Source: JBCBSS01 sp039819065
GTDB lineage: Bacteria > Bacteroidota > Bacteroidia > Cytophagales > Cyclobacteriaceae
Reading direction: 5' to 3'
DNA length: 64,000 bases
NCBI GenBank assembly: GCA_039819065.1
Contig: JBCBSS010000006.1
Location: 36,897-100,896 of the forward strand
Of the stretch, positions 26,172 to 34,997 are shown piece after piece. The position numbers and the translations under genes were made by a program. Below the pieces are notes generated by a model. That model saw nothing but the letters and a program-made list of their open reading frames with translations, was not told the origin of the DNA and did no database searches. Each line of letters opens with the position of its first letter. Position 1 is the stretch's first letter.

Positions 26172-26360
26172 CTTTACAAAACAGATAGCATCAATTGATG
26201 ATATCAAAGCGAAACACGACCACCTTACCCAATACATCAAACACTCATTTCAAGCACCAAAAATCACCTCACAAATCGAAGGTAACTCCTACCTGTACAA
26301 GCACTAATCTGCGATAATTTTAATATCATTGCCCTTTCAAAAAATCGCTACATTACCTAC

Positions 26361-26888
26361 ATGTCAATAGTCATCATCAGCGGCACCAATAGAAACGAAT
26401 CGGTGTCAGGTTCTCTTGCCCAATTCTACAAAGGCATTCTAAACGGTCAAGGCGTTGACAGCCAAGTAATTGATCTATCACGCTTACCTCACGACTTCGC
26501 TTTTTCAGCGCTTTATGAGAACTCTGGCCGCAATGAAGCTTTCAATGAATTCAGAGAGATCATGGCTAAGGCTCAAAAATTTGTATTCATCGTAGCAGAA
26601 TATAATGGTTCATTCCCCGGCGTGCTGAAGACTTTTATTGACGGCTTGAAATTCCCGGATAGTTTTAAGGGCAAAAAATGTGCACTGGTAGGCCTTTCCT
26701 CCGGTGTACAGGGAGCAGGATTAGCACTTAGTCATTTAACCGATATCTTTCACTATTGTGGCATGAACGTGCTTGCATTGAAGCCCAAACTATCCCGAAT
26801 CGAGGAAAATATGACTGACGGCGCTATCACCAATCACTTATACAAGGAGTTATTAGAAGAGCAAGCCGCTGCGCTGATTGAATTCTAA
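26361..26888 (+). CDS. NAD(P)H-dependent FMN reductase
   Basis: A 175-residue flavodoxin-fold protein of the NADPH-dependent FMN reductase family. It has the phosphate-binding loop ISGTNRNESVSGSLA (about 5-19), the isoalloxazine loop AEYNGSFPGVLKTFIDGL (about 80-97), and GLSSGVQGAGLALSHL (about 112-127) in the third FMN-contacting region. It probably reduces quinones, azo or other substrates. It is convergent with the paaK gene, with 3 bp between the two stops. Confidence 0.9.
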   Translation: MSIVIISGTNRNESVSGSLAQFYKGILNGQGVDSQVIDLSRLPHDFAFSALYENSGRNEAFNEFREIMAKAQKFVFIVAEYNGSFPGVLKTFIDGLKFPDSFKGKKCALVGLSSGVQGAGLALSHLTDIFHYCGMNVLALKPKLSRIEENMTDGAITNHLYKELLEEQAAALIEF

Positions 26889-26891
26889 TAC

Positions 26892-28235
26892 TTACAGTAT
26901 TTTACGTAAGTCTACTACCCTGGAAAGCTTGCCACCTTCGCTTCTCGGTATTTTATCATAGCCATACAAACTGACCTTCATAGAAAGGCCAATGTTGCGC
27001 TTGATCTTTTCCCTGAAAGCTTGTGCTAGGTGCATTGCCCGCTCATTATTTTGAATGACTATCTGGCCTTGATCATCAGCTTGAAATTCGTGACTGCGTG
27101 ATTGACTCACTTCGATACGCAATTCTACCTCATCCATAGTACCCTCTCTGGTGAGAATCACCTGGTAAAAAGGGGTAAGATTATCTGCTCCATCAATGAG
27201 GCTTTCTATCTGTGTGTGAAAGAAGTTAACGCCACGGATGATTATCATATCATCTGCCCGGCCTTTAATCTGGCTCATTTTGATATGTGTCCGCTTAGAA
27301 TCAGTATCATAATGAAGGCTGCAAATATCATTAGTCCGGTATCTCAGTAGTGGAAGGGCTTCCTTGGTCAAGGTGGTAAAGACCAAAACACCGTCCTTCC
27401 CTTCAGGCAAAGGTTCTCCAGAATCGGGATCAATTACCTCCGGAAAGAAATGGTCTTCCCAAACATGGCTGCCAGTACCTTTCTCTTCATAATCTTCCTG
27501 GGAAACCCCTGGGCCGATGATTTCACTGAGTCCATAAATGTTGGTAGCCTCGACTCCCAAACCCTGTTCTACCTGGCTTCTAATGGTTTCCGTCCAGGGC
27601 TCCGCCCCTAATACGGCGTATTTTAAGCCAAAATCAGCTCTGTCAAGATTACGCTTACTGATTTCTTCAGCTAGCGTTTGCGCATAAGACGGTGTGCAGC
27701 ATATCACCTCTGATTTAAAATCCTGCAACAACATCAATTGTCTGTCAGTCATGCCACCTGAAACAGGGATTACTGCCATACCCAGATGTTCTGCACCATA
27801 ATGCAACCCGAGGCCACCGGTAAAGAGCCCGTAACCATAGGCATTATGCAATTTCATTCCAGGTGTAGCACCTGCCGCCGCCAATGATCTTGCATTGACT
27901 TCTGAAAATATGTTCAGGTCGTTTTGCGTGTACCCTACTACAGTCGGTTTACCAGTGGTTCCACTAGAACAGTGTATTCTACTCACTTTATCCTGAGACA
28001 CGGCAAATAGACCAAAGGGGTAGTTGTCCCTTAAATCATCTTTAGTGGTAAATGGCAGTTTTGGTAAGTCGGCCATAGTTTTGATATCGCCGGGCTTTAC
28101 ACCTGCATCATCTAATTTCTGCTTGTAGAAAGGTACTTTTTGATACACATAAGCAACGATATCTCTGAGGCGATCGCCTTGCAACTTGCGTAGCTTAGGC
28201 AATGGCATGGTTTCTATTTCGGGCTGATAGATCAT
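26892..28235 (-). CDS. paaK: Phenylacetate-CoA ligase
   Basis: An adenylate-forming enzyme that activates phenylacetate (or a related aryl acid) to its CoA thioester. I start it at ATG 28235 (447 residues) because homologous sequence begins with the helix after IYQPEIETMP. A longer frame to 28280 would need a TTG start. Motifs are HCSSGTTGKPTVVGYT (about residues 88-103, AMP-binding), YGLSEIIGPGVSQE (about 230-243), RYRTNDICSL, GRADDMIIIRGVN and the C-terminal EGGKLSRVVD with the catalytic Lys. Together with PaaN it suggests phenylacetate catabolism, although the paaABCDE oxygenase genes are not here. Confidence 0.93.
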   Translation of the reverse strand: MIYQPEIETMPLPKLRKLQGDRLRDIVAYVYQKVPFYKQKLDDAGVKPGDIKTMADLPKLPFTTKDDLRDNYPFGLFAVSQDKVSRIHCSSGTTGKPTVVGYTQNDLNIFSEVNARSLAAAGATPGMKLHNAYGYGLFTGGLGLHYGAEHLGMAVIPVSGGMTDRQLMLLQDFKSEVICCTPSYAQTLAEEISKRNLDRADFGLKYAVLGAEPWTETIRSQVEQGLGVEATNIYGLSEIIGPGVSQEDYEEKGTGSHVWEDHFFPEVIDPDSGEPLPEGKDGVLVFTTLTKEALPLLRYRTNDICSLHYDTDSKRTHIKMSQIKGRADDMIIIRGVNFFHTQIESLIDGADNLTPFYQVILTREGTMDEVELRIEVSQSRSHEFQADDQGQIVIQNNERAMHLAQAFREKIKRNIGLSMKVSLYGYDKIPRSEGGKLSRVVDLRKIL

Positions 28236-28483
28236 AGTGGAGTAGAACAGTAATACCTGAATTAAAGAAAATCGGCGCAATCGATCAAAGAATTAGATAA
28301 GTCAGGCTGAAATTCTGGATTTGACTACGGTAGGTAGGGCTCCGGAGTACGAGTTTACAGGCTTATGTCATTTGGTAGAATAATCAGAATAAATAATATC
28401 TTTATGATTAGCATTTGTCAGATGACAACAATCATTAAGCAAACTTCAAAAGCTCAATTTGAGCGGCCTCTCTTAACGGTCTG

Positions 28484-29278
28484 ATGATGGAGATAGAAAT
28501 TATACAAAAGACCTTTCTTCGCACCAGTAGGATTGAGCATCCGATTGGACATATTTGGTTCATTCATCCTTTCGGAGAATCGGGGCTTTGCTACAAAGAA
28601 GCATTTCATTCTCGCTTGGTGGAGAAGTTCAATTTATACGTCCCTGACCTGCCTGGCTTCGGTGCGAGTCCCAATTATGGCAGAGCAAGGACGATGGAAG
28701 AGCTTGTGTCATGTCTGGTTGGTTTGATTGATGAAATATCTGCCCATGCCAATTTGTTCATCGTAGCTCATTCGGTATCCGGGCTGATTGGAACCGAGTT
28801 ATGTAAGCACTACAAGGATAAAGTGAAGGGGTTTATAAGTGTTGAGGGTAATTTGCTTGAAATCGATAGCTACTATTCTTCTTTGCCGATTAACCATTCT
28901 GAAAACGATTTCCATAAAATATACACAGATTCTGTATTTGAAAAAGCCGCCTCCAGAATAGATTTCAGAAGGTACTTGAGCAGCATATACTTTGCTGAAA
29001 TTGATTCTCTGGTACAATGGGGGAAATCAACCGAAAAGTATATTTCCGGAGATAAGCCCGGGGTAGAATTCATGCACCTGACCTGCCCGAAGAGATATGT
29101 TTGGGGAGATAAAGACACTCCAGCGGAAACTCAGGAGTTCATTGAAAAGAATAGAATACCCAACATATATTTCGAAGGTATTGGACATTGGCCCATGATC
29201 GAAGTACCTGAAAAGTTCTACAACGCAGTGGGCGATTTTTTCAGTAAAACCACATTAGAATACTCAGCAAGTGAATAA
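28484..29278 (+). CDS. Alpha/beta-hydrolase fold protein
   Basis: A 264-residue single-domain alpha/beta hydrolase. The putative oxyanion region is IHPFGESG (about 27-34), YVPDLPGFGAS follows (about 52-62), the nucleophile elbow is VAHSVSGLIG (Ser at about residue 98), the acid is likely in WGDKDTPAE (about 207-215), and the catalytic His is in GIGHWPMIEVPEKF (about 233-246). The elbow reads A-H-S-V-S rather than the usual G-x-S-x-G, so activity may be atypical. The substrate is unknown. The gene is divergent from paaK with about 250 bp between starts. Confidence 0.82.
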   Translation: MMEIEIIQKTFLRTSRIEHPIGHIWFIHPFGESGLCYKEAFHSRLVEKFNLYVPDLPGFGASPNYGRARTMEELVSCLVGLIDEISAHANLFIVAHSVSGLIGTELCKHYKDKVKGFISVEGNLLEIDSYYSSLPINHSENDFHKIYTDSVFEKAASRIDFRRYLSSIYFAEIDSLVQWGKSTEKYISGDKPGVEFMHLTCPKRYVWGDKDTPAETQEFIEKNRIPNIYFEGIGHWPMIEVPEKFYNAVGDFFSKTTLEYSASE

Positions 29279-29322
29279 TGGCTTGCCATTTTTGAATCAC
29301 TAGAATAAGCTTACGTTACCTT

Positions 29323-30201
29323 ATGACCCATACCAAAATTGAAAATATTGCCATCATCAGTCTCATCCTTATCGGAATAGGCAGTGGCATTCTATTCTAT
29401 CTACAGGGTTACAAGGACTTAAGTGGAGTGATGCTATCGATATCACTGGCTAGTATATTATATAAGTTTCTGGGAGGCATCGATGCCAAAAATACTTTTA
29501 CGCTGGGGGCTATTAAGTTTGGAGGGTCGACCGCCGTTCTAGCCGGGTTTATCTACTTCCTGGTCAAGGTAATCTTCGTAGCAGAGCCCACAGTTCAAAA
29601 AGTTGATATCTCACCAGCAGATCGATGGATTCCTATTGATGCTTACACCGGGGAAAGCATTGAAGTGACAATCTCTTCGGCAGATCAGGAGCCTGTAAAA
29701 TACCCGGTTTCACCTGACGAAATAGCCCAAAGGAAACAGCACCGATACCAGATTATCCAGAACGGCGATGATGCTGATCAAATGTATGTGGTGCTCAACA
29801 GCAATCAGCAAAACCCCGAGACGATCGGATATGTAGAATTCAGGGACATTCAATCAGATAAATTGTTCAGCCGGGTATCGGTCAATGATGATGATGAAAT
29901 GGAGGTATTCACACTCTACCCTTACGGAGACATGAATTCTACCAACAAGCTCAATCTTGACTTACCATTTGAAATCAAAGTATTTGGGACGCGTTTTAGC
30001 ATTGTCTATGAAGGGCAGGAAACGCCATTGGTATCAAGAAAGGAAGTGAGAAGGCGCACCACACGGCTGGTACCAGGGTCAGATAAGGGCACGCATTATT
30101 TAGTAATAACCGAGCAGGCAAATCACCAATATAGAGGAGAGGAAAGGGATAAGAACTTTTCTAAGTGGATTGTGATGAAAATGAAAACCAACTTGCAGTA
30201 G
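29323..30201 (+). CDS. Unknown membrane protein with two N-terminal helices
   Basis: 292 residues, not recognised. It has two or three hydrophobic segments (about 8-27, 34-50 and 67-88) followed by a soluble, beta-rich region of about 200 residues (YQIIQNGDDADQMYVVLNS, VEVFTLYPYGD-like strands) and a basic C-terminus (RKEVRRRTTRLV). No lipobox and no catalytic motif. It starts 44 bp after the hydrolase gene and may share its transcript. A palindromic repeat follows directly. Confidence 0.6.
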   Translation: MTHTKIENIAIISLILIGIGSGILFYLQGYKDLSGVMLSISLASILYKFLGGIDAKNTFTLGAIKFGGSTAVLAGFIYFLVKVIFVAEPTVQKVDISPADRWIPIDAYTGESIEVTISSADQEPVKYPVSPDEIAQRKQHRYQIIQNGDDADQMYVVLNSNQQNPETIGYVEFRDIQSDKLFSRVSVNDDDEMEVFTLYPYGDMNSTNKLNLDLPFEIKVFGTRFSIVYEGQETPLVSRKEVRRRTTRLVPGSDKGTHYLVITEQANHQYRGEERDKNFSKWIVMKMKTNLQ

Positions 30202-30629
30202 TTGGAAAAGACCCTCTTCAAAGCCGCTTTAAAAGTCATTGCTCACTACGTTTGAAATCTCTCTTAATTTAAAATACTGATTATTAAAGAGAGGGATTTC
30301 TAGTACTACCTAAATCAAATAACAAGACGGCTGAGGGCCGTAGATTTGATTCCGCCTACAGGCGGCTAAAGTTGATGAGCAAACGAAAATTTTGCTGTTT
30401 GAGTCCCGACCCAAGTCGGGATGAGTTTCAAAATTTTCTAGAGTTTTTGTCTACTTTTTCATCAATGGAAAAAGTAGAAGCCATCCGGCCTGAGGGAAAA
30501 AAACTAAAGTCTTGCCCTAAAGAAGAGAAATTTTCTCCCATTCCCAGATGGTGACATTAAAAAGGCACCTTAGGGAATACTAACCAAAACACTTCTACTT
30601 CTACCTCCCCAAGGTGCCGGACAAGCTAT
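30202..30629. other. Repeat-rich intergenic stretch
   Basis: About 430 bp with no credible gene. It holds a degenerate copy of the palindromic repeat (30209-30302), a TCCCGACCCAAGTCGGGA hairpin (30404-30421), a perfect CTACTTTTTC / GAAAAAGTAG stem (30451-30477) and a GGCACCTT / AAGGTGCC pair (30564-30571 and 30611-30618) that may end the isochorismatase-family transcript. Confidence 0.6.
30209..30302 (-). repeat. Palindromic intergenic repeat, degenerate copy E
   Basis: Keeps ACCCTCTTCAAAGCCG at one end and the central arms GAAATCTCTCTT / AAGAGAGGGATTTC around TTTAAAATACTGATTA, which matches the TTTAAAGTATTGA centre of copies A-C. The TCCCGA hairpin and the other terminal repeat are lost. 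Confidence 0.55.
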
Positions 30630-31424
30630 CTAAGCAGTTACCAGATTTTTCTGTCGGTACGCCTTGATTTCTTCTTCAATTTCTTCCGTGGTAAACACGT
30701 GACTGGCGATCATTCTAAAATTGATCAGGGCTGCCTCGAAAGAATCTATACCCGGTAGAATGGCACTGGCAGTAGCATCCGCTACTACGCATACGTCAAA
30801 ACCGACTTCTATCAATTCTCGCATATGTGCTTCTACACATAGGTTAGAAGACATGCCTGCCAATATCACTTTATCCACTTTTCTTTTTCTAAGTTGAAGG
30901 GCCAAGTCATTGTTTTCAGGGCCATATACTTTATGCGGGCTACAGACGACCACTTTCCCGCTGTTGATGTACTTTTTGTATTGGTCTAACCAATCAGCAC
31001 CTGAGCCTTCGAAGCCATCTAACGTAAGTGCTCCTTTTCTATCGAACATATTGATAGCGTGCATCAACTTCTCCAAAGCACCTTCGAGTTTCCATCCATG
31101 GTCTGTCGGATAGTAGTAGTGAGGAGAAACAAAAATAGGAATATCGTTCTCCGTTCCCACCTTAAATAAAGTCTCAAGGTTATCTACGGTGTTATTCTTA
31201 ACAACACTTTCACCTACTACTCCCCATGCTACACCACTTTCATGTAAAAAGTCATTCTGAGGATCAATGATAACAATGGCTGTGGTTTCGTCAATTTCAA
31301 ACCCAGGATCGGGTAATTCGGCTTCCTTAGCAGCCTTCAAGATTTTCAATTCGTCGCTTTTCATACCTCGATTATTTAGTTGTAAAGAGAATTTGATTGG
31401 TTGTGTATGATCGTAGCTGATCAT
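30630..31424 (-). CDS. Isochorismatase-family cysteine hydrolase
   Basis: A 264-residue hydrolase of the isochorismatase/nicotinamidase superfamily. The catalytic Asp is in IVIIDPQNDFLHESG (about 50-64), a Lys candidate lies in VVVCSPHKVYG (about 152-162), and the nucleophile Cys is in LAGMSSNLCVEAHMRELIE (about 191-209), followed by VVADATAS. The substrate cannot be read from sequence; nicotinamidase is unlikely because its metal-binding histidines are not evident. The N-terminus before residue 21 is not conserved-looking, so an internal ATG near 31364 is an alternative start. Confidence 0.88.
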   Translation of the reverse strand: MISYDHTQPIKFSLQLNNRGMKSDELKILKAAKEAELPDPGFEIDETTAIVIIDPQNDFLHESGVAWGVVGESVVKNNTVDNLETLFKVGTENDIPIFVSPHYYYPTDHGWKLEGALEKLMHAINMFDRKGALTLDGFEGSGADWLDQYKKYINSGKVVVCSPHKVYGPENNDLALQLRKRKVDKVILAGMSSNLCVEAHMRELIEVGFDVCVVADATASAILPGIDSFEAALINFRMIASHVFTTEEIEEEIKAYRQKNLVTA

Positions 31425-31628
31425 ATAGCTCTACTACTAAATTACTTATTCAAGTATTCACTTATACAGCGAAAAAATTGGATTTGTTGGTTGTTTTGAA
31501 TCCTTGAATGGGCTGAAGAAATCAAGGTTTAAATGCGGGCTCACTTACAGAGTTGCTGGGGAATTAATCATAAAAAAATCCGGTCCCCACTACCCAAAAT
31601 AAGGTATTGAAAACCGGATTGAATTTAT

Positions 31629-31763
31629 GAGGATGTATCAAAAGCCGATTTTAATGTCATCCCGATTAATCGGGATGAGAAATCTTACTCCATTGATAGT
31701 CAATACTTTAAATCGAGTAAGATTTCTCCCGATGGTCGAAAAGACAGCTTTTGAGACAGCCCC
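31629..31763 (-). repeat. Palindromic intergenic repeat, copy C
   Basis: Read on the minus strand it begins GGGGCTGTCTCAAAAGCTGT directly at the typA stop codon and ends GGCTTTTGATACATCCTC. It is nearly identical to copy A, including the arms GAGAAATCTTACTC / GAGTAAGATTTCTC and the palindrome TCCCGATTAATCGGGA at 31660-31675. The rest of 31425-31628 holds no gene. Confidence 0.85.
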
Positions 31764-33559
31764 TATTTTTTAGATCTTTTTCTATCAGTTTCGTTGAGTA
31801 AAACTTTCCTTAACCTGATAGTCTGGGGAGTAACTTCTACATACTCATCACTCTGGATATATTCCAAAGCTTCTTCCAATGAGAACTTAATAGGAGGAGC
31901 AATCCTCATCTTGTCATCAGAGCCAGCCGCTCGCATATTGGTCAGCTTTTTAGTCTTGGTAACATTGACTACCAAGTCACCCGGCCTGTTGTTCTCACCT
32001 ATCACCTGCCCTTCATACACCGGTGTGTTAGGCTCGATGAAGAATTTACCCCTATCCTGAAGGTTATTCAAACTGTAAGGGATTGAATCTCCATTTTCCA
32101 TACTGATCAGGGAGCCGTTTTGACGTCCTGGAATATCACCTCTTAAAGGCTGGAATTCTTTGAATCGGTGCGACATAATGGCTTCACCGGCAGTGGCGTT
32201 CATCAGGTAATTTCTCAACCCAATAATACCACGGGATGGGATTTCGAACTGTAGGATCATTCTATCTCCCTTAGGCTCCATGCTCAGCATTTCACCTTTT
32301 CTAAGGGTAACAGATTCGATGGCCTTACCTGATACGTCTTCTGGCAAGTCAATGGTAAGCTCTTCTATCGGCTCACTTTTGACACCATCTATCTCTTTGA
32401 TGATTACCTGAGGCTGTCCGATTTGAATTTCAAAACCTTCCCTCCTCATGGTCTCGATCAATACTGATAAGTGAAGTACACCTCTTCCAAATACATTAAA
32501 GCTATCGGCAGAATCTGTTTCTTCGACCCGTAGCGCCAGGTTCTTCTCCAGCTCTTTTTCCAAACGATCCTTTACGTGACGTGAGGTTACATATTTACCT
32601 TCTTTACCGAAGAACGGAGAATCGTTAATGGTAAAGAGCATACTCATGGTAGGCTCGTCGATGGTGATACTCTCCATCGCTTCGGGGTTTTCTGCATCAG
32701 CTATGGTATCGCCAATATCGAACCCTTCTAGCCCTACTACAGCACAGATATCCCCTGCTTGCACACTTTCTACTTTTCTTCTCTCTAACCCTTCAAACAA
32801 GAGCAGTTCTTTGATTCTACTTTTGACTATGCCTCCTTCTCTTTTTACCAATGCAATTGGCTGTCCGGCTTTCAAAGTACCTCGATGCAGGCGGCCAATC
32901 GCTATACGACCAACATATGACGAGTAATCCAATGACGTGATCAACATTTGGGAAGTTCCTTCTTCTACCTTAGGAGCAGGAATATGCTCGATGATCTTAT
33001 CGAAGAGGATAGTAATATTATCTGTAGGCTTTTTCCAATCGTCACTCATCCACCCTTGCTTGGCTGAGCCGTAAGCAGCAGGGAAATCAAGTTGGTCTTC
33101 AGTGGCGTCCAGATTGAACATCAAATCGAAGACTGCTTCGTGTACTTCGTCTGGCGTACAATTCTGCTTGTCTACTTTATTGATGACCACAATGGGCTTC
33201 AAGTTCATTTCTATGGCCTTTTGCAGCACGAAACGCGTTTGAGGCATCGGCCCTTCAAAGGCATCAACGAGCAACAATACGCCATCCGCCATGTTCAGTA
33301 CCCTTTCTACTTCTCCTCCAAAGTCACTGTGACCAGGAGTGTCTATGATGTTGATCTTCACATCATTGTAAGTCACGGATACGTTTTTGGCTAGAATGGT
33401 AATGCCTCGTTCCCTTTCGAGGTCATTGTTGTCCATGATCAACTCACCAGGCGTCTCATGATCCTGAAATAGTTGAGCTGCTACCAACATTTTGTCAACC
33501 AACGTAGTCTTACCGTGGTCAACGTGAGCGATAATGGCAATATTTCTTATTTCTTTCAT
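31763..33559 (-). CDS. typA: Translational GTPase TypA/BipA
   Basis: A ribosome-associated GTPase of 598 residues involved in ribosome assembly and stress adaptation. G1 is AHVDHGKTTL (residues 10-19), G2 is in RERGITI, G3 is DTPGHSDFGG (about 74-83) and G4 is NKVD (about 128-131). EF-G-like domains II, III and V and the BipA-specific C-terminal domain are complete (IGEN-NRPGDLVVNVTKTKKLTN). Its stop TAG abuts the palindromic repeat copy C. A perfect TAnnTTTG promoter element lies 23 bp upstream of the start. Confidence 0.97.
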   Translation of the reverse strand: MKEIRNIAIIAHVDHGKTTLVDKMLVAAQLFQDHETPGELIMDNNDLERERGITILAKNVSVTYNDVKINIIDTPGHSDFGGEVERVLNMADGVLLLVDAFEGPMPQTRFVLQKAIEMNLKPIVVINKVDKQNCTPDEVHEAVFDLMFNLDATEDQLDFPAAYGSAKQGWMSDDWKKPTDNITILFDKIIEHIPAPKVEEGTSQMLITSLDYSSYVGRIAIGRLHRGTLKAGQPIALVKREGGIVKSRIKELLLFEGLERRKVESVQAGDICAVVGLEGFDIGDTIADAENPEAMESITIDEPTMSMLFTINDSPFFGKEGKYVTSRHVKDRLEKELEKNLALRVEETDSADSFNVFGRGVLHLSVLIETMRREGFEIQIGQPQVIIKEIDGVKSEPIEELTIDLPEDVSGKAIESVTLRKGEMLSMEPKGDRMILQFEIPSRGIIGLRNYLMNATAGEAIMSHRFKEFQPLRGDIPGRQNGSLISMENGDSIPYSLNNLQDRGKFFIEPNTPVYEGQVIGENNRPGDLVVNVTKTKKLTNMRAAGSDDKMRIAPPIKFSLEEALEYIQSDEYVEVTPQTIRLRKVLLNETDRKRSKK

Positions 33560-33581
33560 TCTGTATGCACTAAATTGGCCG

Positions 33582-33589
33582 CAAAGGTA
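33582..33589 (-). promoter_or_regulatory. -7 promoter element for typA
   Basis: Minus-strand TACCTTTG is a perfect TAnnTTTG match, placed 23-30 bp upstream of the typA start codon. No TTG at the standard -33 distance, so only the -7 box is supported. Confidence 0.55.
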
Positions 33590-33674
33590 TGGTTATTAAT
33601 TGATAATGCCTTGCAGAGCAAATTGTTTAAATGTTAAGAGATGGCTAAACCCATATCTTCTAATGACTTAATGG

Positions 33675-34919
33675 ATGCTTTCAAGTAATCTAGAATATGA
33701 TGTTGTCATCGTAGGCGCTGGCCCTGCCGGCGTCGCATGTGCTATCATGTTGGCTCAAACACACTTGAAAGTGGCGATCCTTGACAAGTCCACTTTTCCA
33801 AGAGACAAGATTTGTGGCGATGCGTTGAGCCTTGACGTCATCAATCAATTGTCCATGCTGTCCCCCGCACTGGCTGCTAAGTTTGATCAATTTGCTCAAA
33901 AGGTGCCTTCATATGGTGTCAAAATCATTGCCCCAGCCGGAAATGACATCGATATTCCTTTTATCAACAAGTGTAAAAAGGACTGCGGATATGTTTGTAC
34001 CAGAACAGATTTTGATAATCTGCTGGTTGAGCATTTGAAGGAATTGCAACAGGTTGAGCTAATCGAGGCTTGTGAAGTAAAAGGGATAGAAAGAAATGAC
34101 AACGGTATTCTAATACAAACTAACAAAGGAGAAATTAAGTCACGTTTTGTGGTTGGTGCTGATGGTGCCCACTCGGTAGTAAACAGGCACTTGGGCAACA
34201 TAGAAGTAGATAAAAACCATTATTCTGCTGGGCTGAGAATGTACTTCGATGGCGTATCCGGGTTTCATGATCAAGGCTACATCGAACTGTATTTTTTCAA
34301 AAACATTTTGCCGGGGTATTTATGGGTTTTCCCCTTACCGGACGGCAAGGCCAATGTGGGTATCGGCATGTTATCGTCGGCTGTGATGAGCAAAAAAGTC
34401 AATCTGAAAAAGGCTTTTAGGATACTGTTGGATGAACACCCCAAACTAAAAGCTCGGTTTGAGCATGCTACTGCTTTGGAAACCGTCAAGGGTTTTGGCC
34501 TTCCCCTGGGTTCTAAAAAAAGAAAGCTATCAGGAGATCATTTTCTACTGACAGGTGATGCGGCCTCGTTGATCGACCCTTTCACCGGAGAGGGCATTGG
34601 CAACGCCATAAGAAGCGGCAGAGTGGCTGCCATGCATATCGAAAAGTCTTTTGAGCAACAGGATTTTTCGGCCAGATTCAATCAAGCTTACGATCGTGAG
34701 ATTTACGATAGAATGTGGAAAGAGCTGAAGTTGAGTAGATCTTTACAAAAGCTGTGTAAGTATCCGTGGCTATTCAACTTCATTGTAAAAAAGTCCAATC
34801 AAAGCCGCCAGGTGCATGAATACCTGATAGAATCACTGGCCAACATCAATAAGAAAAAATACCTCGTACGTCCCGATTTTCTATTCAAGCTATTGACCAG
34901 AAAGAATGGTATGAATTAG
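33675..34919 (+). CDS. Geranylgeranyl-reductase-family FAD-dependent oxidoreductase
   Basis: A 414-residue flavoprotein with N-terminal dinucleotide-binding motif VVIVGAGPAGVACAIMLAQ (about 10-28), FPRDKICGDALS (about 42-53), typical of the geranylgeranyl reductase/digeranylgeranyl-glycerophospholipid reductase group, and the FAD-pyrophosphate motif GDAASLIDPFTGEGIGNA (about 295-312). It may reduce isoprenoid chains or act on a lipid or quinone; the substrate is not determinable. It stands between typA (divergent, 115 bp) and glnS (same strand). Confidence 0.88.
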   Translation: MLSSNLEYDVVIVGAGPAGVACAIMLAQTHLKVAILDKSTFPRDKICGDALSLDVINQLSMLSPALAAKFDQFAQKVPSYGVKIIAPAGNDIDIPFINKCKKDCGYVCTRTDFDNLLVEHLKELQQVELIEACEVKGIERNDNGILIQTNKGEIKSRFVVGADGAHSVVNRHLGNIEVDKNHYSAGLRMYFDGVSGFHDQGYIELYFFKNILPGYLWVFPLPDGKANVGIGMLSSAVMSKKVNLKKAFRILLDEHPKLKARFEHATALETVKGFGLPLGSKKRKLSGDHFLLTGDAASLIDPFTGEGIGNAIRSGRVAAMHIEKSFEQQDFSARFNQAYDREIYDRMWKELKLSRSLQKLCKYPWLFNFIVKKSNQSRQVHEYLIESLANINKKKYLVRPDFLFKLLTRKNGMN

Positions 34920-34997
34920 CATTAAGAAAAATCGGCTCTTCAATGAACTTCCCTTCATTTTATCTAACATTGCAAATTCAAAGAAAGCAAGTCGATC

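Noticed and set aside
28236..28280. N-terminal extension of the phenylacetate-CoA ligase
   Set aside because: Needs a TTG start and adds 15 residues before the conserved N-terminus; ATG 28235 is preferred.
30372..30554. Plus-strand 60-residue frame in the repeat-rich stretch
   Set aside because: It consists of two hairpin repeats and has no protein-like composition.
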